A stretch of 15,530 nt of DNA, taken from assembly GCA_002371755.1 (NCBI GenBank), contig DFGM01000101.1, forward strand, positions 16,852-32,381. The letters run 5' to 3'. Below the pieces are notes generated by a model. It did not search any database. It was not told where the DNA came from and was given only the letters and a program-made list of their open reading frames with translations. The translations under genes and the position numbers were made by a program. Of this stretch, positions 6,652 to 13,186 are shown piece by piece (the stretch's first letter is position 1; each line of letters starts with the position of its first letter). The stretch is from Verrucomicrobia bacterium UBA3750 (lineage in GTDB: Bacteria; Verrucomicrobiota; Kiritimatiellia; RFP12; UBA1067).

Positions 6652-6728
6652 TGGTGGGGCTGCCGGGAATCGAACCCGGAACCTACGGTTTAGGAAACCG
6701 TCGCTCTGTCCAGTTGAGCTACAACCCC
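6652..6728 (-). tRNA. tRNA-Arg, anticodon CCU
   Basis: A complete 77-base cloverleaf reads on the minus strand. The acceptor stem GGGGTTG pairs with CAGCCCC (one G-U), followed by discriminator A and an encoded CCA. The anticodon arm ACGGT-TTCCTAA-ACCGT gives anticodon CCT (CCU in RNA), which decodes the arginine codon AGG. The T arm CCGGG-TTCGATT-CCCGG is perfect. The D arm carries AGCTCAACTGGACAGAGC. A strong promoter lies just upstream at 6773-6802. No clear terminator follows on this strand, so some transcripts could run on towards the T3SS operon. Confidence 0.96.
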
Positions 6729-6772
6729 ATTGACTGCCTTATAATATATAGGTAAAGGTGCAACAAGCGCGT

Positions 6773-6802
6773 ATTATAGCATATTGGCCTTTACGGTGTC
6801 AA
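6773..6802 (-). promoter_or_regulatory. Promoter of tRNA-Arg
   Basis: On the minus strand, a consensus TTGACA (6802-6797) is followed after 18 bases by a consensus TATAAT (6778-6773) with TG one base before it (extended -10). It overlaps the last codons of bioB. The predicted start near 6766 leaves a leader of about 38 bases before the tRNA. It is the strongest promoter-like sequence in the window, as expected for a stable RNA. Confidence 0.85.
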
Positions 6803-7771
6803 ATGGGCGGAGGGGGTCTGGCGGCGGCGGACGGGGTGCGCCACGGAATAGCCGGCCTTGACGGCGAGCGAGCGGTCGTCGTCAAAATCCGCCCCGGGCG
6901 TAGTGAGAAGGGGCCCTGCGATTCCAGCCGACATCCCCACGTATATGCACTTTGCGGCAGTTTCGTCGCTCATGTCGCGCCTGCCGCCGGCAAACCGCAG
7001 AGGGGTGGAAGGGTTTACGAGGCGCAGGAGCGCCACGGAATCCACTACGCGCTCCGGGTTGAGGATTGGCCGCTCCCCCAGCGGTGTGCCCTTTATCGGA
7101 TGGAGCACGTTTACCGGGATTGAATCAGGCGCTATTTCCTTCAAGGTGAATGCGAATTCCACGAGTTGTCCGTCGGTTTCGCCCATGCCGATGATGCCGC
7201 CGCAGCAAAGTTGGAAGCCCAAACGCCTGGCGGCATGGATGACGGCGAGTTTTTCTTCGAACGTATGGGTGGAGCAAAGCGAGGGAAAGAGCGAAGGCGC
7301 AGCTTCGATGTTGCAGTGGATGCGGTCGAGTCCTGCCGCCTTGAGTTTCCTCAAATCCTCTTCGGAGACGAGCCCGAGCGAGGCGCAAAGCCCGATTCCC
7401 GTCTTTGCGCGCATAGCCTTCAACGCTGCGCATGCATTCTCCATGTCCGATGGAGAGAGCGAACGTCCCGAAGTGACGATGCCGATGCGATCGGCGCCGT
7501 TTGCTTCGGCGGCCATTGCTGCCTTGATGCAGGCTTCCGTGCCTATCCAGCCGTAGGTTTCGCACCCCGTCTTCCAGCGGGAGGATTGGGCGCACCATTT
7601 GCAATTTTCGGTGCAGCATCCCGAGCGTGCGTTGATTATGGAGCAGAAATAGAACCTCTTTTCGACGCATTCGAGGGTAGTCCGGTGGGCGCGTTCGCGC
7701 AATTCGCCGCGCCGTTCCGGCTTCAGGAGCGCCAAAGCCTCTTCCCGCGAAATCCCGTTTATTCCTGTCAT
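6791..7771 (-). CDS. bioB: BioB, biotin synthase
   Basis: A 326-residue radical-SAM enzyme that inserts sulfur into dethiobiotin, the last step of biotin synthesis. The radical-SAM cluster motif CxxxCxxC is at C53, C57 and C60 within SGCCTENCKWCAQSS. GIVTSG (97-102), LCASLG (128-133), CCGGIIGMGET (189-199) and PVNVLHPIKGTPL (219-231) are family motifs; C129 and C189 or C190 match the auxiliary-cluster cysteines. The E. coli YNHNLD stretch is here IHCNIE (151-156). With SLCSTHTFEEK (164-174) this places it in the BioB branch found in Bacteroides and clostridia. The start at 7769-7771 is 7 bases after the cysK stop; the reading frame further upstream is a shadow of cysK. No strong ribosome binding site is seen, so coupling to cysK is likely. 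No other biotin gene is present. Confidence 0.93.
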   Translation of the reverse strand: MTGINGISREEALALLKPERRGELRERAHRTTLECVEKRFYFCSIINARSGCCTENCKWCAQSSRWKTGCETYGWIGTEACIKAAMAAEANGADRIGIVTSGRSLSPSDMENACAALKAMRAKTGIGLCASLGLVSEEDLRKLKAAGLDRIHCNIEAAPSLFPSLCSTHTFEEKLAVIHAARRLGFQLCCGGIIGMGETDGQLVEFAFTLKEIAPDSIPVNVLHPIKGTPLGERPILNPERVVDSVALLRLVNPSTPLRFAGGRRDMSDETAAKCIYVGMSAGIAGPLLTTPGADFDDDRSLAVKAGYSVAHPVRRRQTPSAHLTP

Positions 7772-7778
7772 TGCCGCA

Positions 7779-8702
7779 TCATTCGTAGAGCCAGGTGGAC
7801 AGATAGCGTTCGCCGGTATCCGGGAGTAGGACGGCGATCGTCTTGCCTGCGAACTCCCGGCGTTTTGAAAGTTCAAGTGCCGCCCACAGCGCCGCGCCCG
7901 AGGATATGCCGACAAGCAACCCCTCCTGCGCCGCAGCGGCGCGGGCCGCCTCCCCGGCGTTTTCCGCAGACACCCTGACGACTTCGGAGAGAATGGAAAC
8001 ATCCAGCACTTTCGGGATGAAGCCCGCCCCTATGCCCTGGAGTTTGTGGGGGCCGGGCCTGCCGCCGGAAATGACCGGCGACGTATCGGGTTCGACGGCG
8101 ATGATTTTGATGTCCTTGTTCTTCTCGCGCAGGAACCTGCCCGTGCCCGTGATTGTGCCGCCCGTGCCTACGCCGGCGACGAACGCCGCAATTTCGCCGA
8201 GCGTCCCTTCCCATATCTCCGGCCCGGTCGTCCGGTAGTGGCAGGCGGGATTGGCGGGATTCTCGAATTGCTGCAGGATTACAGAGCCGGGGATGGAGTC
8301 GCGCAGTTCGTTCGCTTTCGCGATTGCGCCTGCCATTCCAGCGCTTCCGGGCGTAAGGACGATTTCGGCACCGTATGCCGCGGCGAGCCTTCGCCGCTCG
8401 ATACTCATCGTCTCGGGCATGGTGAGAATGAGGTGGTAGCCTCTGACGGCGCTTGCAAGTGCGAGCCCGACTCCGGTGTTGCCGCTTGTCGGCTCGATTA
8501 TGGTCGCGCCCGGCTTGAGAGCGCCATCCTTTTCGGCGGCCTCCACCATTGCGAGTGCAACGCGGTCCTTTACGCTTCCGCCGGGATTGAAGAACTCGAC
8601 CTTGGCGAGCACTTTCGCTCCGCCCTTGTTGAGCTTGCCGCTGATTTCGACTAGCGGAGTGCCGCCAATCAGCCCGAGAATGCCGGATTTTGCTTTATCC
8701 AT
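7779..8702 (-). CDS. cysK: CysK, cysteine synthase (O-acetylserine sulfhydrylase)
   Basis: A 307-residue PLP enzyme of normal length that makes cysteine from O-acetylserine and sulfide. The PLP lysine is K45 in PGGSVKDR, the substrate loop is TSGNTG (72-77), the phosphate-binding loop is GVGTGGT (177-183), and GISSGA (265-270) carries the pyridine-nitrogen serine. The ending DTGERYLSTWLYE is typical of CysK. AGGAG lies 7 bases before the ATG at 8700-8702. It is the middle gene of a three-gene unit, 18 bases after the DUF486 gene and 7 bases before bioB. The pairing with bioB may link cysteine supply to an enzyme that consumes sulfur, but that is inference. A CysM-type or cystathionine beta-synthase-like activity is possible but less likely from the motifs. 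Confidence 0.95.
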   Translation of the reverse strand: MDKAKSGILGLIGGTPLVEISGKLNKGGAKVLAKVEFFNPGGSVKDRVALAMVEAAEKDGALKPGATIIEPTSGNTGVGLALASAVRGYHLILTMPETMSIERRRLAAAYGAEIVLTPGSAGMAGAIAKANELRDSIPGSVILQQFENPANPACHYRTTGPEIWEGTLGEIAAFVAGVGTGGTITGTGRFLREKNKDIKIIAVEPDTSPVISGGRPGPHKLQGIGAGFIPKVLDVSILSEVVRVSAENAGEAARAAAAQEGLLVGISSGAALWAALELSKRREFAGKTIAVLLPDTGERYLSTWLYE

Positions 8703-8720
8703 TGTCCATCTCCTAACTCG

Positions 8721-9080
8721 TCAAAGTCTGGCGCGGTTGACGAAATAGACCGCGCCAATCATGCAAAGGAACGCCCACAGGTAGTCCCAGCGCCACTTTT
8801 CCCCCATGAAGAACATCATGAACGGCAGAAACACGCACACGGTTATCACTTCCTGGAGAATCTTCAGTTGCGCCACATTCATGCCGGCCGACGCGCCGAT
8901 ACGGTTGGCAGGCACCGCTATCATGTATTCCACAAGCGCAATGAGCCAGCTGACGAGGATTATCGCGATAAGCGGCCAATTCCCTTCACCCTGACGCTGG
9001 AGGCGCAAATGCCAATACCACGCAAACGTCATGAATATGTTGCTCGTCAGGAGCATTACCACGGTAGCGGCTATTTTCAT
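8721..9080 (-). CDS. DUF486 family small membrane protein (DMT superfamily)
   Basis: A 119-residue protein with four predicted transmembrane helices at about 2-22, 36-56, 73-92 and 96-115. Family patterns are clear: SNIFMTFAWYWHLRL (13-27), SWLIALVEYMIAVPANRIG (44-62) and QLKILQEVITVCVF (71-84), all typical of the DUF486 group related to small drug/metabolite transporters. The substrate is unknown. It is the first gene of the unit with cysK and bioB. The ATG at 9078-9080 has only a weak AGGGA about 10 bases upstream, and its first bases overlap the stop of a possible 30-codon leader reading frame (ATGA). That overlap may help its translation. Transport of a sulfur compound or of an O-acetylserine-type metabolite would fit the neighbours, but nothing in the sequence shows it. 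Confidence 0.87.
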   Translation of the reverse strand: MKIAATVVMLLTSNIFMTFAWYWHLRLQRQGEGNWPLIAIILVSWLIALVEYMIAVPANRIGASAGMNVAQLKILQEVITVCVFLPFMMFFMGEKWRWDYLWAFLCMIGAVYFVNRARL

Positions 9081-9169
9081 GGCAGTTCAATCCCTGTTCC
9101 GACCCGTCCTGAACCGGCTGCCGGACGCGACCATCCTATCGACGTCGCCAGATACATATTTTCTTGCAT
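9077..9169 (-). CDS. Possible 30-codon leader ORF before the DUF486-cysK-bioB unit
   Basis: Within the predicted 109-base leader, an ATG at 9167-9169 opens a 30-codon frame (MQENMYLATSIGW...GTGIELP) that ends in TGA at 9077-9079, overlapping the DUF486 start as ATGA. GAGG lies 10 bases upstream. It has no run of regulatory Cys codons and no recognised family. It may serve translational coupling or be chance. Confidence 0.28.
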   Translation of the reverse strand: MQENMYLATSIGWSRPAAGSGRVGTGIELP

Positions 9170-9195
9170 CCATGCATTACCTCGGATGGCGGCAT

Positions 9196-9224
9196 ATTCT
9201 ACCATATTTCGCGCTTCCGGGCAA
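9196..9224 (-). promoter_or_regulatory. Promoter of the DUF486-cysK-bioB unit
   Basis: On the minus strand, TTGCCC (9224-9219), a 17-base spacer and TAGAAT (9201-9196) with TGG directly before it (extended -10). Predicted start near 9189, which gives a leader of about 109 bases. It forms the left arm of the inverted repeat at 9196-9267. Confidence 0.7.
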
Positions 9225-9238
9225 TGGCAACTCCCCCG

Positions 9239-9267
9239 TTGACCGGAAGCGGGGAAAATGGTATCAT
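9239..9267 (+). promoter_or_regulatory. Promoter of pal and the downstream gene cluster
   Basis: TTGACC (9239-9244), a 17-base spacer and TATCAT (9262-9267) with TGG directly before it (extended -10). Predicted start near 9274, about 33 bases before the pal ATG. No other promoter was recognised before 15284, so it probably drives the whole seven-gene cluster. Confidence 0.72.
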
Positions 9268-9306
9268 ATAGGCCAAAACCTTTTACCAGAATAGAAAGGA
9301 ACAAAG

Positions 9307-9873
9307 ATGAAGTTCAACATGCTGATGGCAGTTGCCGCGGTGGCCGTGGCAGTGACGGCTACGGGTTGCCGTTATGACAAATCCGGCAAGGGTGCGGCGG
9401 GCGACGATGCCCAGAATCTGGCGAGCGACGTAACGACGGTCGATCCCGAGTTCAGCGATTCCGATGCGGAATCCGGTTCTATCGATTCGCTTCAGGGCGG
9501 CAAGAGTTTCGAGGAGCTCTATCAGCGTTGCACGGACGTCAACTTCGCGCCGGTCTACTTCGGGCTTGATTCCACCGTTCTTTCCGAGGGCGAGCTCGGC
9601 AAGGTGGAGGCGGTCGCTTCCCATCTCGCCTCCAACCCGAACCGCGTCGTGGCGGTGGACGGTCACTGCGACGAGCGCGGCTCCAACGAATACAACATGT
9701 CGCTTGGCGAAAGCCGCGCTGTGATTATCCGCAACTATCTCGTCGAGAGCGGCATTTCCGCCGACCGGATCCAGACCCGCAGCTACGGCGAGGAGCGTCC
9801 TGCCGTTGAAGGCTATGGCGAATCGGTGTGGTCGAGGAACCGTCGCGCCGAGTTCGCAATCTTCCAGAAGTGA
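9307..9873 (+). CDS. pal: Pal-like OmpA-family peptidoglycan-associated lipoprotein
   Basis: A 188-residue outer-membrane lipoprotein that would anchor the envelope to peptidoglycan. The signal peptide (1-20) ends in a lipobox TATGC with the lipidated Cys at 21. A Ser/Asp-rich linker runs to about 65. The OmpA C-terminal peptidoglycan-binding domain spans about 75-188, with VYFGLDSTVL (83-92), GHCDERGSNEYNMSLGESRA (118-137) and SRNRRAEF near the end, all typical of Pal. AAAGGA lies 6 bases before the ATG, and a promoter is at 9239-9267. Pal is usually beside tolB; here it is followed directly by tat genes, and its TGA overlaps the next GTG start. With no Tol genes in view, another OmpA-like lipoprotein is possible, but length and motifs match Pal. 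Confidence 0.9.
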   Translation: MKFNMLMAVAAVAVAVTATGCRYDKSGKGAAGDDAQNLASDVTTVDPEFSDSDAESGSIDSLQGGKSFEELYQRCTDVNFAPVYFGLDSTVLSEGELGKVEAVASHLASNPNRVVAVDGHCDERGSNEYNMSLGESRAVIIRNYLVESGISADRIQTRSYGEERPAVEGYGESVWSRNRRAEFAIFQK

Positions 9874-10154
9874 GATTGCTGGCGTTCATATTCGAAAGCG
9901 CAAGCGTCGGCGAGTGGCTTGTACTGCTCGCCGTCGCGCTTATCGTGGTGGGTCCGAAGCGTCTTCCCGAGACGGCGAGGAAGCTTGGCCAGGCGTATGC
10001 GAAGCTTCGTCGCGGGGCGGAAGGGCTCAAACGCGAGCTATTCGAGCTTGATGCGGAGCTGACCCGCGCCGCATCCGATGCCGGGAGCGAAGCAAACGAT
10101 TTTTTCAAGATCGAGGGCGACGAAGCCAGCGCCCCGCCCGCTTTGGAGGCGTAA
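9870..10154 (+). CDS. tatA: TatA/TatB-family twin-arginine translocase subunit
   Basis: A 94-residue protein with the TatA/B layout: a short periplasmic start, one transmembrane helix (about 13-28, VGEWLVLLAVALIVVG), the hinge GPKRLPE (28-34), an amphipathic helix (about 35-58, ETARKLGQAYAKLRRGAEGLKREL) and an acidic, disordered tail. GPKRLPE is common in TatB and in single TatA/B proteins, so the exact subtype is open. I use the GTG at 9870-9872, which overlaps the pal stop (GTGA); a TTG at 9876 is an alternative. The frame continues upstream inside pal, but no start there keeps the short N-terminus normal for the family. tatC begins 3 bases after its stop, so both form the translocase for folded proteins. 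No second TatA/B gene is present here. Confidence 0.85.
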   Translation: MRLLAFIFESASVGEWLVLLAVALIVVGPKRLPETARKLGQAYAKLRRGAEGLKRELFELDAELTRAASDAGSEANDFFKIEGDEASAPPALEA

Positions 10155-10157
10155 AGA

Positions 10158-10916
10158 ATGGAACCGGCAAAACAACTTCCGTCCAAGCCGGATCTCGGAG
10201 AGCGCCACGACCCGCCCATGCCGCTTCTTGGGCATTTGAAGGCGCTCAGGACATCGCTTTCCATAGGGCTTTTCTCGTGGCTCGCCTGCGCCATCGTTGC
10301 GCTCGTCTTTTCTCCTGCCATTCTCGCCTGGCTCAAGAGCCCGGCCGCAGAGAACGAAAAGCTCCTCGAGGGGCTTGATTTGACGAGCGGCTTTTCTGCG
10401 ATGATAGACATATGCGTCTGGGGCGGCACCGTGTTCGCGTTCCCGTTCCTTGCCTATGCGCTGCTCAGGTTCATCTTCCCGGCGCTTGCACAAAAAGAAA
10501 AACGGGTGCTCATCACCACGCTTTGTGCGGGCACGGCGCTCTTCCTGGGCGGCGTGGCTCTATCCTACCAGAACACCCTCCCGCTGGTCGTGAAGGCGTT
10601 CCAGTCCATCAATGCATGGGTGGGACTCAAAGTGGAGACTATAAGGATAGAAGGGTATATCGCCATCGTGCTCAAGACTCTGGTGGCGTTCGGCCTTGTA
10701 TTCCAGATGCCGCTTGTTCTCGTGGCGCTGGGGTGGCTTGGGCTTGTCTCCAGCGACGTATTGCGCGCAAAGCGGCGCATTGCCATCGTGACGGTGTTTT
10801 TCATCGCGATGTTCCTGACTCCGCCCGATCCCATGAGCCAGCTTCTCATGGCCATACCGTTGTGCATCCTGTATGAAGTCTCGATTTGGGTGGTCTGGCT
10901 GAAAGAGCGGATGTAA
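10158..10916 (+). CDS. tatC: TatC, twin-arginine translocase receptor subunit
   Basis: A 252-residue inner-membrane protein with six predicted helices that recognises twin-arginine signal peptides. The N-terminal MPLLGHLKALRTSL (21-34) matches the family MPLxEHLxELRxRL. FPALAQKEKR (107-116) keeps the glutamate equivalent to E. coli E103 (E114 here), and FLTPPDPMSQLLMAIPLCILYE (from 219) is the conserved TM5-TM6 block with TPPD. The glutamate equivalent to E. coli E15 is Ala29 (HLKALR), which is unusual because E15 contributes to signal-peptide binding. GGAGG lies 8 bases before the ATG, 3 bases after the tatA/B stop. The N-terminus before residue 20 is longer and more Pro-rich than in E. coli. 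The ktrB/trkH-like gene starts 3 bases after its stop. Confidence 0.94.
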   Translation: MEPAKQLPSKPDLGERHDPPMPLLGHLKALRTSLSIGLFSWLACAIVALVFSPAILAWLKSPAAENEKLLEGLDLTSGFSAMIDICVWGGTVFAFPFLAYALLRFIFPALAQKEKRVLITTLCAGTALFLGGVALSYQNTLPLVVKAFQSINAWVGLKVETIRIEGYIAIVLKTLVAFGLVFQMPLVLVALGWLGLVSSDVLRAKRRIAIVTVFFIAMFLTPPDPMSQLLMAIPLCILYEVSIWVVWLKERM

Positions 10917-10919
10917 AAG

Positions 10920-12251
10920 ATGAAATCGCGAGGATCTGTAGCGTTCGGCTTTCTCGCGCTGATTTTCATAGGCGCGATACTGCTTGCTTCGCCGTGGGCG
11001 CGCACCCAAGGCGGGTGGGGTGGCTGGCAGGCAGCCCTCTTCACTTCGTTTTCCGCTGTTTGCGTGACGGGGCTCACCATCGTCGAAATCGCCGCCGAAT
11101 ACACCCGTGCCGGGCAGATTGTGATAATCACGCTCGTCGAAATCGGTTGTCTGGGGTTGATGACGTGCGGCACGTTCCTCCTCGTGGCCATAGGCAGAAG
11201 GCTTTCACTGAGCCGCGAGTTCTCGCTCATGAACGCGTACGGCGTGGAGCAGATTCAGGGTCTGAGGGGGCTTATATGCTGGGTGGTGGGCTCTATGCTG
11301 ACCGTCGAACTCGTCTGGGCGGCAATCATGTATCCGCGTTTCGCGGCGATGGATCCGGGCAACGCCGCATACCTTTCGCTGTTCTATTCCGTTATGGGCT
11401 TTTGCAATGCCGGATTCGGCATCCTTCCCGGCAGTCTCGCGCCCTTTGCAAACGATCATGCCATGCTTCTCGTCCTTGCCGCCGAGACGATTCTGGGCGG
11501 TATTGGCTTTCTTGTGATTTACAATCTCTGCACGTTCAAGTTTCTTCGCCGCAAGACGGGGGGCGCGGGGCGCCTTTCCCTCCACACGAAAGTGGTGCTG
11601 AGAGTGAGTTTGTTTCTTCTCGCATTCGCATTCCTCGCGTTCCTTGTCCTTGAATGGAACGGCGTATTGAAAGACTTCCCGTTCTGGAACAAGTTCTCCG
11701 TGGCGTTCTACCAGGCCGTGACGCCTCGCACGTGCGGCTTTTGCGTGACGCCGACCGAGTCGCTGAAACCTGTCACGCGCCTCATGTATGAGACTCTTAT
11801 GATGATAGGCGGGGCACCCGGCTCGGCCGCCGCTGGCATCAAGGTGACTACGTTCGCAGTGCTCGTCTATACGATAAAGGCGATGTGCTCGGGCGAGTCG
11901 GAGACGGTGATAAGCCGCAGGCTCGTCCCTAACGAGATTGTGCGCGAATCGTTCGTCATTGCCGTGGCGCTTCTTACGATTCTCGTCATGGTGACGGCGG
12001 CGCTGTTCGTGACGGAAGCGGAAAGCGGCATAGCGCTGGACGCGCTCTTCTTCGAGGCGGTGTCCGCGATAACGACAACCGGCCTTTCCGTTGCAGATAC
12101 CACGGCGCGCCTTTCCGCTTCGGGGAAGATGGTGATAATGGCCGCCATGTTCGCCGGGCGCCTCGGGGCGCTTTCCGTGGTCATGCTGATAGGCGACAGG
12201 GAGTCGAAGCGGCATGTGCGCTTCCCGACGGAGGAACTGGTGGTGGGATGA
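10920..12251 (+). CDS. KtrB/TrkH-family potassium uptake channel subunit
   Basis: A 443-residue integral membrane protein of the SKT superfamily that conducts K+ (or Na+-coupled K+) inward. All four pore-loop repeats are visible: VCVTGL (47-52), CNAGFGI (162-168), TPRTCGFCV (268-276) and ITTTGLS (384-390), each with the filter glycine. Repeat 3 carries GGAPGSAAAGIKVTTF (297-312), a characteristic TrkH/KtrB stretch just after its pore. The length is nearer KtrB (about 445) than E. coli TrkH (483). These channels need a cytosolic KtrA/TrkA ring protein, and no such gene is adjacent. The ATG at 10920 follows the tatC stop by 3 bases, with no strong ribosome binding site, so coupling is likely. 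The stop overlaps the next ATG (ATGA). Confidence 0.92.
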   Translation: MKSRGSVAFGFLALIFIGAILLASPWARTQGGWGGWQAALFTSFSAVCVTGLTIVEIAAEYTRAGQIVIITLVEIGCLGLMTCGTFLLVAIGRRLSLSREFSLMNAYGVEQIQGLRGLICWVVGSMLTVELVWAAIMYPRFAAMDPGNAAYLSLFYSVMGFCNAGFGILPGSLAPFANDHAMLLVLAAETILGGIGFLVIYNLCTFKFLRRKTGGAGRLSLHTKVVLRVSLFLLAFAFLAFLVLEWNGVLKDFPFWNKFSVAFYQAVTPRTCGFCVTPTESLKPVTRLMYETLMMIGGAPGSAAAGIKVTTFAVLVYTIKAMCSGESETVISRRLVPNEIVRESFVIAVALLTILVMVTAALFVTEAESGIALDALFFEAVSAITTTGLSVADTTARLSASGKMVIMAAMFAGRLGALSVVMLIGDRESKRHVRFPTEELVVG

Positions 12252-13186
12252 TTTTGGCCGCATCCATTCTCATGCTGGCGCTCACCCGCGCCGAGCTGAT
12301 AGAACGCTTCAAGGCGCCGGCTATAACGAAGGATGCCGGGCTGGTGCAGGTGTTTGCGGATTGTCCGCGCGACATGCGCGAAGCGTACCAGAGCCAGGTG
12401 GCTTCGTTCGCGGCCGGCGTTTGCAGGAAACTGCAGGCCGCGGCGCGAAAGACGAACGAGAAGTTCGCAGAGCCGGGTATCGTCATATATATAGGAGAAG
12501 AGCGCACGAACAGGACTGACGTCATCACGCGCCGCATCTCTCGCAAGGAGGGCGGACGCTTCACGCGCATATATCTGCCCGCCCCGGGTTTCAGCGACAT
12601 CGAAAGATTCCGCCTTGAAGTGGCCAAAGCCTACTTCCTCGCTTCCGACGGAAAAGAGCTGGACGATGCCGCGGCGATAGAGGCGCTTGAAAACGCAGAC
12701 CCCGTCCTTCGTGTTCGCCGCAAGTACGAGCGTCTCGACAAGTGGCTCGCAGGAGATGGGACGGATGACGACGAAGAGTGCCTTATGCTTGCGCGTTCGA
12801 TAATCGAGCCTGGCGTCGCCCGGGTATCCGACGTTCTCAGATTCGCCTCGCGCCTTCGCCTTTATCCGAGGCAGTTCGCCTCTCCCTTCGCCGGGAGATT
12901 CCGCGATGCGACTTTTGCGGAGGCGATAAAGCTGGCCCCTTACGAGCCGCGCATAAGGCTCGCCGCATCCGAAAAGGCGTCGCTCGTCGTAGCGTACGGC
13001 GGGGGGCATGGCGAGGAACTCGCTCAAGCCGCCGACGCGTATTCGAGATTCCTTTTCGAGCTCGCACGCTTCGCAAAGCCGCAGGAAGAACTTGCGGAAA
13101 TGCTCGACGAGGCCAATGTAAAACTCGAAATCGCCCTGGAAAAGGCACGCCTTGCCGCACAGGACAACAAGGAGACATGGAGATGA
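12248..13186 (+). CDS. Unrecognised exported protein
   Basis: A 312-residue protein I do not recognise. It begins with a short hydrophobic signal-like segment (1-14, MILAASILMLALTRA) with almost no basic n-region, followed by a soluble mostly helical protein. A likely strand-rich part is at about 76-112 (GIVIYIGEERTNRT ... RFTRIYLPAPG). After it come a helical block (115-172), an acidic loop (GDGTDDDEE, 169-177) and a C-terminal coiled-coil-like helix (265-307). No HExxH, Walker or cysteine metal motif is visible. The ATG overlaps the stop of the potassium channel gene (ATGA) and its own TGA overlaps the argH ATG, so it is firmly in the cluster. Codon use looks like that of its neighbours. 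An envelope or periplasmic role is inferred only from the signal segment. Confidence 0.75.
   Translation: MILAASILMLALTRAELIERFKAPAITKDAGLVQVFADCPRDMREAYQSQVASFAAGVCRKLQAAARKTNEKFAEPGIVIYIGEERTNRTDVITRRISRKEGGRFTRIYLPAPGFSDIERFRLEVAKAYFLASDGKELDDAAAIEALENADPVLRVRRKYERLDKWLAGDGTDDDEECLMLARSIIEPGVARVSDVLRFASRLRLYPRQFASPFAGRFRDATFAEAIKLAPYEPRIRLAASEKASLVVAYGGGHGEELAQAADAYSRFLFELARFAKPQEELAEMLDEANVKLEIALEKARLAAQDNKETWR
13169..13174 (+). promoter_or_regulatory. Ribosome binding site that decides the argH start
   Basis: AAGGAG lies 8 bases before the ATG at 13183 but only 2 bases before an in-frame ATG at 13177. The spacing therefore selects the second ATG, which also overlaps the upstream stop as ATGA. 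Confidence 0.7.

Larger units (their letters stand above)
9196..9267. repeat. 29-bp imperfect inverted repeat carrying divergent promoters
   Basis: The left arm 9196-9224 and the reverse complement of the right arm 9239-9267 agree at 23 of 29 positions by my count, with an uninterrupted CGCTTCCGG / CCGGAAGCG core. The 14-base centre is 9225-9238. Each arm contains a full -35, 17-base spacer and extended -10, so the two -35 boxes face each other. Confidence 0.75.
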
